Notes under the pieces: model-generated | Told to the model about the DNA's origin: nothing | The model's input: only the letters and a program-made list of their open reading frames with translations | Database searches by the model: none | Part shown: positions 5,704 through 11,652 of the stretch, in pieces | Layout: every line of letters begins with the position of its first letter | Numbering within the stretch: position 1 is the first letter of the stretch | Source of the DNA: Bacillota bacterium | GTDB taxonomy: Bacteria > Bacillota > Clostridia > Lachnospirales > Lachnospiraceae | Length of the DNA: 11,652 nucleotides | Reading direction: 5' to 3' | Assembly: GCA_023411215.1 (NCBI GenBank) | Contig: JAEYOY010000029.1 | Span: 1 to 11,652, forward strand | Translations under genes and position numbers: made by a program

Positions 5704-7101
5704 ATGACACTGATTAAGAGTATGCTTAAGGATAAGGCGTTTCTTTCGAAAACCTTTGCGATAACAATCCCGATTGCATTACAAAATTTGTTAAATAATG
5801 TATTAAACATGGTTGACACGCTTATGATTGGACGATTAGGTGAGACAACGGTGGGTGCTGTAGGTCTTGCAAATAAGGTGTTTTTTATATTTTCCTTATT
5901 AATGTTCGGTATCTGTAGCGGGTCAGGAATACTTGCTTCCCAGTATTACGGGAAGAGAGAATTAGTGAATATACAGAGGGTTTTAAAGATATCTTTAATG
6001 ATAGGCGTGGGTGCCTCCTTCCTATTTGTAATACCGGGAATATTATTCCCGCAGATGGTTATGAGGATTTTTACACCCTCTGAGGAGATGATTCAAATTG
6101 GTGCTGTCTATCTGGGCATTATTGCACTCAGTTATCCTCTGACAGCAATCACAAATTGCTATATTGCAGTACTGCGCAGTATGAACTATGTAAAGCTGCC
6201 GGTTATCATTACCTCGATATCGATTGTAGTTAATGTTGTGTTTAATTATGGACTTATCTTTGGTGAGCTTGGTATGCCAAAATGGGGGGTTGCCGGTGCA
6301 GCTGTTGCCACACTTCTTGCGCGTGTCGTAGAGGTTAGTGCTTTGCTTATAATCGTTTATATGCATAAGGCAGGGGACGGAGGAGTCGGCGATTTTGTAC
6401 ATACAAAATATGTAAAAGCCAAGGAAAACGGCGTGGCATTTTTGCACCGTGCCTTTGTCAATAAATATCTGAGTACAGCGGCACCGGTAATCGCCAATGA
6501 GCTTATGTGGAGCTTAGGAGTTACCATGTATTCACTGGTCTATGGCCGAATGGGTGAAGCAGCGACGGCAGCAATCACAATTAGCGGTACCGTTGAGCAG
6601 GTGGCCTTAGTAGTTTTCTTTGGTATCTGTAATGCGGCTGCAGTCATCTTAGGTAATGAGATGGGTGCTGATCGGTTGGACAGAGCGGAGAAATACGCCA
6701 AATATTATATGGTATTGTTATTTGGACTTTCGATTATCGGTGCAATTATTGTAGTGCTGGTGAAGGAACCTGTAATCGGTATATTTGGAATGCCTGATAC
6801 GGTAAACCACTACATTCGTTTATGTATTACTGTCTTTGCAATTTATACACCAATTCGAATGCTAAACTGTCTGATTATTGTCGCCATTCTTAGAAGTGGC
6901 GGTGATACGAAAGCCGCATTGTTCCTAGATGTGAGTAGTGTATGGTTCATCGGTGTACCAATGGCAGTGTTGGGTGGGCTGGTATTACAGCTTCCGGTTT
7001 ATTATGTCTATGCAATGATTTTGGTCGAGGAGATATATAAGCTTGTCTTCGGTTATGTACGTTACCGTAAAAAGAAGTGGTTAAAGAATATGGTTGCTTA
7101 A
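5704..7101 (+). CDS. MATE family multidrug/cation efflux protein
   Basis: MATE transporters export cationic drugs or metabolites across the plasma membrane in exchange for Na+ or H+. The product is 465 residues, normal for the family, and is hydrophobic throughout with about 12 membrane segments in two homologous halves (about 15-225 and 240-450). The N-terminal signature is easy to see: PIALQNLLNNVLNMVDTLMIGRLG (about 22-46) followed by VGAVGLANKVFF. The second half starts with APVIANELMWSLGVTMYSLVYGRMG (about 260-285). The C-terminus is basic (RYRKKKWLKN), as expected for a cytoplasmic tail. ATG 5704 is chosen because AGAGGGG (5691-5697) lies six bases upstream; the in-frame ATG at 5665 would add 13 residues without a ribosome binding site. 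A palindrome and a possible leader peptide precede it. Substrate cannot be predicted. No clear terminator follows. Confidence 0.93.
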   Translation: MTLIKSMLKDKAFLSKTFAITIPIALQNLLNNVLNMVDTLMIGRLGETTVGAVGLANKVFFIFSLLMFGICSGSGILASQYYGKRELVNIQRVLKISLMIGVGASFLFVIPGILFPQMVMRIFTPSEEMIQIGAVYLGIIALSYPLTAITNCYIAVLRSMNYVKLPVIITSISIVVNVVFNYGLIFGELGMPKWGVAGAAVATLLARVVEVSALLIIVYMHKAGDGGVGDFVHTKYVKAKENGVAFLHRAFVNKYLSTAAPVIANELMWSLGVTMYSLVYGRMGEAATAAITISGTVEQVALVVFFGICNAAAVILGNEMGADRLDRAEKYAKYYMVLLFGLSIIGAIIVVLVKEPVIGIFGMPDTVNHYIRLCITVFAIYTPIRMLNCLIIVAILRSGGDTKAALFLDVSSVWFIGVPMAVLGGLVLQLPVYYVYAMILVEEIYKLVFGYVRYRKKKWLKNMVA

Positions 7102-7204
7102 GTGGAGCTGGTGATCATGAACGAAGTATATAATGTTCCAAAATCTTCATCTATATGATACACATTACTTTCATTTTCATATATATATATAGTGAATGTA
7201 TTAG

Positions 7205-7228
7205 GGTGTATTCCATTAGAAACACCCG
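7205..7228 (+). other. small hairpin upstream of the YmaF-family gene
   Basis: GGGTGT (about 7204-7209) pairs with ACACCC (about 7222-7227) over six bases. It follows an (AT)n run at about 7179-7191 and precedes the ribosome binding site at 7248. It could be a weak MATE terminator or part of a leader; no T-run follows it, and no convincing promoter was identified between 7102 and 7261. Confidence 0.25.
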
Positions 7229-7261
7229 ATTCGCATTATTATATGATAAGGAGTGATCTGT

Positions 7262-7732
7262 GTGAGTTATCGAGGAAGACATTATAACAACAATGTGAAT
7301 AATTACCGTAATGCCTACCAGGGTGTTCGTTCTGGAGACGAAAACTGCCACGATGAGCAAAAGCATGTACATGAGATTCAAGGCAGTGTAAAGATCGCAG
7401 AAGAGGAAGAAGATCCGCATAATCATCGTTTTTGTACTGTTTCAGAGGAAGCGTGTCCTATAGGAGATGGGCAACATGTTCATGAGGTTTGCTTTAGAAC
7501 TGATTTCTTTGATGAGCATTTTCATGAATTTCGTGGAAAGACCGGTCCTGCAATTCCCGTGGGGAACAGGCATGTTCATTTTCTAGAATCAGTTACATCA
7601 GTAAATGATGGTCATAGGCATGAATTTGAATTTGCAACCTTGATTGAGAATCCTATCGAGAAAAAACGCGAATGTGAATGTAAAAAAGAGGAATCGTATC
7701 TTAATCAGTATAACGGTGGCATGAGATATTGA
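7262..7732 (+). CDS. ymaF: YmaF-family histidine-rich protein
   Basis: The 156-residue product belongs to the YmaF family, named after an uncharacterised Bacillus protein. Its hallmark is a regular series of His-x-His motifs: HVH (35-37), HNH (53-55), HVH (72-74), HFH (86-88), HVH (104-106) and HRH (118-120). Family-like phrases include EDPHNHRF, GQHVHEV, KTGPAIPVGNRHVHF and DGHRHEFEF. Such spacing suggests a metal-binding beta structure, but this is inference. The N-terminus is Asn/Tyr/Arg-rich and the C-terminus Cys/Lys/Glu-rich (ECECKKEE). There is no signal peptide or membrane segment. The GTG at 7262 is chosen because AAGGAG (7248-7253) lies eight bases upstream; the in-frame GTG at 7253 overlaps that site. 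The gene stands alone, ending at a terminator-like hairpin. Confidence 0.85.
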   Translation: MSYRGRHYNNNVNNYRNAYQGVRSGDENCHDEQKHVHEIQGSVKIAEEEEDPHNHRFCTVSEEACPIGDGQHVHEVCFRTDFFDEHFHEFRGKTGPAIPVGNRHVHFLESVTSVNDGHRHEFEFATLIENPIEKKRECECKKEESYLNQYNGGMRY

Positions 7733-7748
7733 TACGATAAGCTATAAG

Positions 7749-7817
7749 AGGAGCAACTATACAGAAACCTGCTTATTATTGATGGATATGAGCGGGTTTC
7801 GATAGCTGCTCCTTTTT
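7749..7817 (+). terminator. terminator after the YmaF-family gene
   Basis: AGGAGCA (7749-7755) pairs with TGCTCCT (7807-7813), and the stem continues through CTAT/ATAG and GAAACCTGCT/AGCGGGTTTC with small mismatches around an approximately 17-base loop. A run of five T (7813-7817) follows. It is long and imperfect but has the layout of an intrinsic terminator. Confidence 0.75.
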
Positions 7818-7946
7818 GTTCTTTACCATTAATAGCTCATGTGCAATCCGATCCAAAGGTTTGCCATTTACATATTTGGCGTTGATGATTGCTGACTCCA
7901 AAGAAGGCGTTGCAATACTTCCACGGAACAACGTATTCGTTATGCT
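7776..7946 (-). pseudogene. IS66-type transposase fragment
   Basis: On the minus strand a 56-codon frame between stops (no start needed) reads ITNTLFRGSIATPSL, then ESAIINAKYVNGKPLDRIAHEL. The pattern 'SxATPSLxAxIxxxKYVNxxPLxR' is characteristic of the N-terminal part of the IS66 transposase catalytic region. Only about 40 residues match; what follows toward 7776 lies in the terminator hairpin and is not transposase-like. A stop at 7947-7949 blocks the frame on the upstream side. There are no intact ends, target duplications or companion IS66 genes, so this is a decayed remnant. Assignment is from memory of the family pattern and not from an alignment. Confidence 0.55.
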
Positions 7947-7966
7947 TTAAGTACTAAATCAATGGT

Positions 7967-7995
7967 CTGAGACTCGGCCACCTGAGACTCGGCCA
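7967..7995. repeat. 15-base tandem duplication
   Basis: CTGAGACTCGGCCA occurs at 7967-7980 and again at 7982-7995, exact, with a 15-base period. It lies in decayed DNA between the transposase fragment and the surface-protein gene. Confidence 0.9.
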
Positions 7996-8005
7996 AGCAG
8001 TTGAA

Positions 8006-8047
8006 GGAGATACGATTCGTGCGGTAGGAGATACGATTCGTGCGGTA
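8006..8047. repeat. 21-base perfect tandem duplication
   Basis: The 21-base unit starting GGAGATACGATTCGTG and ending CGGTA occurs at 8006-8026 and directly again at 8027-8047, without mismatch. Both this and the neighbouring 15-base duplication preserve a single open frame (7958-8092) whose translation includes LRLG twice and GDTIRAV twice; that frame has no start codon and no recognised relative. Confidence 0.92.
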
Positions 8048-8103
8048 AATGGTTTTTTTAAGGGTAGAATTTGGTATTATTATGTCATTGAGTGAAATTT
8101 TCA

Positions 8104-8109
8104 TATAAT
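8104..8109 (+). promoter_or_regulatory. consensus -10 box TATAAT upstream of 8118
   Basis: TATAAT is exact, but the hexamer 17 bases upstream (TATGTC) is a poor -35. It could drive the short frame at 8118 and, about 290 bases on, the surface-protein gene. No better promoter was seen in 8048-8402. Confidence 0.35.
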
Positions 8110-8117
8110 GGAGGGCG

Positions 8118-8354
8118 ATGTTCTATGACAAAGCAGAAAGCCTTGATACCATCAACGAGCAAATGTAAATGCATCGTGTATTAGATATGAAGGAAAAAGG
8201 AGGAGAAATTGAAACGGCAGCACAAGGCATATTAGAGAATAAGCTTATCTATAGCTTAACCGGCGAGCTCTATAAACAGGGAATGGACTACATTGCCCAG
8301 ATGAATTACAACTCCCTACCGGAGCTGATGACCCTAAACAGCCTAAATTGGTAG
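8118..8354 (+). pseudogene. unrecognised 78-codon reading frame split by one in-frame stop
   Basis: From ATG 8118 the frame runs 16 codons (MFYDKAESLDTINEQM) to TAA at 8166-8168, then continues immediately in the same frame from ATG 8169 for 61 residues to TAG at 8352. The second piece begins MHRVLDMKEKGGEIETAAQG and contains LIYSLTGELYKQGMDYIAQM. The two pieces read as one soluble, helical protein cut by a single nonsense codon; alternatively TAAATG is a coupled stop-start. The second ATG has no good ribosome binding site; GGAGGG lies only two bases before the first. I recognise no family. It may be a gene remnant left with the nearby transposon debris. Confidence 0.4.
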
Positions 8355-8386
8355 GATATGCCGCTAATACAAGCGTAGAATAAACC

Positions 8387-8393
8387 AAGGAGG
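8387..8393 (+). promoter_or_regulatory. ribosome binding site of the surface-protein gene
   Basis: AAGGAGG is the full anti-16S consensus. Two in-frame ATGs follow: 8397 (three bases away, too close) and 8403 (nine bases away). The latter is preferred and gives a signal peptide starting MKKRLL. Confidence 0.8.
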
Positions 8394-8402
8394 AAGATGA
8401 AC

Positions 8403-11400
8403 ATGAAAAAAAGATTATTGAGTATGTTACTTGCCCTAACTATAATATTTAGCATATTGCCTATTTCGGCTATGGCAGAAGAAGCCCCTGCTTCTAATGG
8501 TGCAGGAAGTGAAGTCTCAGGGCTGGAGGAAATAGAAATAACAGATGAGATGGTTACCTTCACTGAGGATATGGCGACTGCGATATCCGGCTCCTCTATC
8601 GTAGCAACTTCTTCTCTAGACGACATCACAGGTGAGGGTGTCGCTCAAATCATAGAGACAAGCACATGGTATACCACCTTGCAAGAGGCGGTTAATCATG
8701 TTGCGGAGGGGCAAACCATTCGGTTGGAAGAAGACAGCAGCATCAAAAGTTCTATTACCATCCCTAGCGACAATACCATAAGCTTCACTCTTGACCTTAA
8801 CAGTAAAAAGCTGCTGAACGAAACTTCCTTGTTACCCATAATTGATTTCAAAGGGCAAGGTACTCTGACCATTACCGATAACAGCGAAGGTGGGGGTGGT
8901 ACTGTGACTTCTTCCTATGGTGATGTGATTAGAAACAGTGCTGCAGGCACTGTGAATGTTACTGGCGGTACGTTGTCCACCACAGGCGATCACAATAATA
9001 TTGTAATTAACAACAATGGCACTGTGAATGTTTCCGGTGGTACGGTGGCAGATGGTGTTGGTATTATTCGTGGTACCGGAATTAACAACAATGGCACTGT
9101 GAATATTATCGGTGGTACGGTGACATGTCATAATGCAATTATAAACACGGGCACTGTGAATGTTTCCGGTGGTATGCTGACATCAAGTAATACCGGAATT
9201 AACAATTCTGGCACTGTGACTATTTCCGGTGGTACGGTGACTTCAAGAGATACCGGAATTAACAATTCTGGCACTGTGACTATTTCCGGTGATGGTACGG
9301 TGGACGCAAGTCGTACCGGAATTAACAACACTGGCACTGTGACTATTTCCGGTGGTACGGTGGACGCAAGTGGATATATGTCCGTTGGAATTAAAAACAA
9401 GGGTACTCTAACTGTTACCGGTGGTACAGTGGACGCAAGTGGAATATCAGCCTTTGCAATCAACAACGAGGATACTCTAACTGTTACCGGTGGTACAGTG
9501 AGCGGAAGCAATGATGCTTCCAAAGCAATTATGAACAGAGCCACAGGTACTGCGACCGTTGAAAATGGCACGGTAAGCACAAGCGGAGTGCAGGCCTATG
9601 CGATTCATAACTATGGAACTGTATACATTTACGGTAGGGTGAGCACAAGCGGAAATGGAGCCCATGCAGTGTTTAATGATGGCGCCGGTACCGTGAACAT
9701 TCACACTGGTGAGGTAAGCACAAGCGGACAGAGTGCCTATGCACTTTATGGCGTTGACAACGGTACTGTGAACATTTTCAGTGGTATGGTGTACACAACC
9801 GGAAGTGGTGCCCATGGAGTTTATAACATGGTTACCGGTACCGTGAACGTTTATAGAGGTTCGGTGATCACACACGGTAATAATGCCTACGGAATTTACA
9901 ACCTTGCAAATATGAATGTCTCCGGCGGTGAAGTAATCACAAACGGTAACTCCGGGGCAGTATACAACGATGGTTTTGCGTATGTTTCCGGCGGTACGAT
10001 GGACTCTACATTAGGGATTGGAATCTCCAATAGCAGCACGGGCGTAATCAACATAGTCGCAAACAAAAAAACTATCATTAAGGGTAAGGTTCAGGCGATA
10101 GAGACAGAGGTGCCCTTTACCTATGGTGGGACGCTCAGCGCAAGCACTAATTATAATGGGCTCGATTCAGGCGAGTACATTGCAGAAGAAAGGAACACCT
10201 ACAAATACTTGTATTTTGTGTCGAACCCCTCTGCCACACCGGCAGCAAGTACCAGCACCGTTGCCAAAACCAGTAGGGTACAGGCAAGCGTCAGCTTTAC
10301 TCTGACCAACAGCCCTGCTTATGCAGACAGTCAGACCTGGAAGGTTTACTCAGGTGCAACCGGTGATACCCTGGCTTCTGGGGTGACAGCAGCCAATATC
10401 GGTAATAACCTGACCCTAACATATGCTACGGATATTCCGGCAGCAATCTATTATGTCTCCGTCACCGAAAGTGGCATGACTGAGAGCGAAAGATTGCAGC
10501 TGACCGTGAAGGAATATGTTCCCGCCGCCCTTACCGGTACGGTGACAATAAACGGTACGCCAACCTATGGGGAGACGTTGACCGCGACCTACACCTTAGG
10601 CAACAACACGGGTACCTTATCTTATCAGTGGATGAGGGGTACTGAAAACATTGGTACAAACGCGGGCACCTACATCCTTGAAGAAGTAGACATAGGTAAG
10701 ACAATCACCTGCGTGGTGACTAGTACGGAGGAGACAGGTTCTGTTACCAGCACAGCTACCACAGCCATCGCCAAGGCAGACGGTTCAGAAGTCACCGGTG
10801 TATCTACGGTGGGTTGTACCACCTCCGCTAATAATAACGGCAAGCTCACCGGAGTGACCAGCGCCATGGAATACAAGAAGGAGGGCGCCACAAGCTATAC
10901 CTCCGGCACTGACAGTGACATCACCGGACTGACAAGCGGTAGCTACTATGTCCGCATGAAAGAGACAAGTACTCACAAGGAAGGAGAGGAAAGTACCTTT
11001 ATTGTGGCGGCATTTAATCCGGATCCTACCTATACCATTAGCGGAACCATAAAAGGAAGTGATACCAATAGCGGTATTGCCGGTGCATCTATCCAGTTAG
11101 TGAGTGGGGATAGCAATATAGGCAGTTCAGTATCAACAGGAACAAACGGTGAATACATAATTTTCGATATTCCAGCAGGAACTTATACCATTGTAGTCAG
11201 TGCAGCCGGATACGATAGCGGTACGATAAACAGCTTCGTTATATCAAATGATAATATAACTGGTAAGGACCTAAGGCTGACTAAAACAGTGGTATTCAAT
11301 CCCGTAACAGATATCACCATAGGCAATGCTCTTTCCATTCAGGTTGGTACCAATCTGACCCTTGCGGGAACCGTAATTCCTGCTGATGCCAGCAACCGCA

Positions 11401-11651
11401 CCATAATATGGAGCGTGGATAATGCATACGGCACAGGGGCAAGCATAAGTGGAGATATTTTTCGAGCTACATCGGCAGGTACCGCCACAGTGAAAGCAAC
11501 TGTCGCAAATGGTTCTGGCGCAAGCAGTGAATATACCAAAATCTTTACAATCACAGTTACAGCAGCCCCGACTCCCGCTCCAAGCCCCGATCCTGCTCCA
11601 AGCCCGACTCCTACTCCAAGCCCCAATCCTGCTCCAAGCCCCGATCCTGCT
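8403..11651 (+). CDS. large exported repeat-rich surface protein, 3' end outside the window
   Basis: A single frame stays open for 1083 codons to the right edge. Residues 1-25 are a signal peptide (KKR, hydrophobic core, cleavage likely after AMA). Residues 89-137 (TWYTTLQEAV...TIRLEEDS...LDLNSKKL) match the N-terminal segment common in Firmicutes surface beta-helix proteins. Residues about 182-550 are 16-17 degenerate repeats of GTVxIxGGTV...GINN, expected to form a parallel beta-helix. Then come an Ig-like module (about 706-794, with TPTYGETLTATYTL and SYQWMRGTENIGT), another small module (about 795-871, with GLTSGSYYVR), a carboxypeptidase-regulatory-like beta-sandwich (about 877-960, YTISGTIKG...GIAGASIQL...IPAGTYTIVV), a BIG2-like domain (about 964-1055, IPADASNRTIIWSV...AGTATVKATV) and a Pro-rich linker. 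The cell-wall anchor (SLH, sortase motif or choline-binding type) is not in view. The likely role is adhesion or surface coating; ligand unknown. The gene has visibly more GC-rich codons (ACC, GGT, GGC) than its neighbours. Confidence 0.92.
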   Translation, partial: MKKRLLSMLLALTIIFSILPISAMAEEAPASNGAGSEVSGLEEIEITDEMVTFTEDMATAISGSSIVATSSLDDITGEGVAQIIETSTWYTTLQEAVNHVAEGQTIRLEEDSSIKSSITIPSDNTISFTLDLNSKKLLNETSLLPIIDFKGQGTLTITDNSEGGGGTVTSSYGDVIRNSAAGTVNVTGGTLSTTGDHNNIVINNNGTVNVSGGTVADGVGIIRGTGINNNGTVNIIGGTVTCHNAIINTGTVNVSGGMLTSSNTGINNSGTVTISGGTVTSRDTGINNSGTVTISGDGTVDASRTGINNTGTVTISGGTVDASGYMSVGIKNKGTLTVTGGTVDASGISAFAINNEDTLTVTGGTVSGSNDASKAIMNRATGTATVENGTVSTSGVQAYAIHNYGTVYIYGRVSTSGNGAHAVFNDGAGTVNIHTGEVSTSGQSAYALYGVDNGTVNIFSGMVYTTGSGAHGVYNMVTGTVNVYRGSVITHGNNAYGIYNLANMNVSGGEVITNGNSGAVYNDGFAYVSGGTMDSTLGIGISNSSTGVINIVANKKTIIKGKVQAIETEVPFTYGGTLSASTNYNGLDSGEYIAEERNTYKYLYFVSNPSATPAASTSTVAKTSRVQASVSFTLTNSPAYADSQTWKVYSGATGDTLASGVTAANIGNNLTLTYATDIPAAIYYVSVTESGMTESERLQLTVKEYVPAALTGTVTINGTPTYGETLTATYTLGNNTGTLSYQWMRGTENIGTNAGTYILEEVDIGKTITCVVTSTEETGSVTSTATTAIAKADGSEVTGVSTVGCTTSANNNGKLTGVTSAMEYKKEGATSYTSGTDSDITGLTSGSYYVRMKETSTHKEGEESTFIVAAFNPDPTYTISGTIKGSDTNSGIAGASIQLVSGDSNIGSSVSTGTNGEYIIFDIPAGTYTIVVSAAGYDSGTINSFVISNDNITGKDLRLTKTVVFNPVTDITIGNALSIQVGTNLTLAGTVIPADASNRTIIWSVDNAYGTGASISGDIFRATSAGTATVKATVANGSGASSEYTKIFTITVTAAPTPAPSPDPAPSPTPTPSPNPAPSPDPA
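8946..10040 (+). repeat. degenerate coding tandem repeats (beta-helix units) in the surface protein
   Basis: About 16 units of 19-26 codons share the core GTVNVSGGTV followed by a variable 8-14-residue turn ending in GINN, AIHN or VYN. The first half uses GINNxGTVTISGGTV with units near 60 bases; the second half drifts to STSGxxAYAIYN. The closest pair is 9190-9231 versus 9250-9291, 42 identical bases one 60-base period apart. Confidence 0.88.
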
Positions 11652-11652
11652 C
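11568..11652 (+). repeat. Pro-rich linker repeats, cut by the window edge
   Basis: In the surface-protein frame the last 28 codons encode alternating Pro with Thr, Ala, Ser, Asp or Asn (PTPAPSPDPAPSPTPTPSPN...). The coding DNA repeats GCTCCAAGCCCCGATCCT with few changes. Such linkers typically span the cell wall between functional domains and an anchor, so the gene should continue beyond the window. Confidence 0.85.

Noticed and set aside
6043..6447. 134-residue minus-strand frame inside the MATE gene
   Set aside because: It is antisense to conserved MATE coding sequence, its Cys/His-rich composition is a by-product of the complementary hydrophobic codons, and no ribosome binding site was found.
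7151..7426. 91-residue hydrophobic minus-strand frame across the 5' end of the YmaF-family gene
   Set aside because: It overlaps the conserved YmaF N-terminal half and crosses the (AT)n run; hydrophobicity is explained by reverse complement of AT-rich and His/Asn codons.
9128..9875. Long overlapping minus-strand reading frames of 150 and 132 residues beneath the surface-protein repeats
   Set aside because: They are low-complexity mirror translations of the Gly/Thr/Val-rich repeats, with repeating motifs at the same period, no ribosome binding sites, and they lie opposite a clear signal-peptide protein frame.
8946..10040. Tandem repeats considered as a CRISPR array
   Set aside because: Repeat and spacer lengths are not constant, the units are in frame and encode degenerate protein repeats, and no cas genes are nearby.

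Overview
The window looks like chromosome of a low-GC, Gram-positive, spore-forming anaerobe of the Clostridia, probably Lachnospiraceae-like. This is an inference from the nrnA-truB-ribF...rpsO housekeeping order, AAGGAGG-type ribosome binding sites, frequent TTG/GTG starts, a YmaF-family gene and the architecture of the large surface protein. No rRNA or other definitive marker is present.

Layout. Positions 1-2297 hold the tail of a translation/RNA-metabolism operon: the 3' end of nrnA (nanoRNase), truB (tRNA pseudouridine-55 synthase, TTG start) and ribF (riboflavin kinase/FAD synthetase). A structured 346-base gap follows, with one terminator-like hairpin and a nested inverted repeat. Positions 2644-5012 are a two-gene ABC exporter operon (ATPase and a large polytopic permease) closed by a long hairpin. 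rpsO (ribosomal protein S15) stands alone at 5277-5543 with its own sigma-A promoter, a folded leader and a strong terminator. A MATE-family efflux gene follows at 5704-7101, preceded by a perfect 12+12-base palindrome and a possible 15-residue leader peptide. A YmaF-family gene (7262-7732) with six His-x-His motifs comes next.

Positions 7733-8402 are a decayed stretch: a terminator, a fragment that reads like an IS66-type transposase on the minus strand, two adjacent perfect tandem duplications (15- and 21-base units) and a short unrecognised reading frame split by one in-frame stop. From 8403 to the right edge runs one uninterrupted reading frame of at least 1083 codons, truncated by the window. 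It encodes an exported protein: signal peptide, about 16-17 degenerate repeats of the form GTVxIxGGTV...GINN, Ig-like modules, a carboxypeptidase-regulatory-like domain, a BIG2-like domain and the start of a proline-rich linker. It is the largest gene here, and long apparent reading frames on the opposite strand beneath it are only its shadows.

How the parts relate. The left half is core information processing into which an exporter operon has been placed between ribF and rpsO; pnp, the common partner of rpsO, is not next to it. The right half is accessory: efflux, a His-rich protein, transposon debris and a repeat-rich surface protein. The items most worth a second look are the palindrome/leader arrangement ahead of the MATE gene and the surface protein with its repeat array. 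I do not see a convincing defence system, CRISPR array, tRNA, rRNA or phage module.
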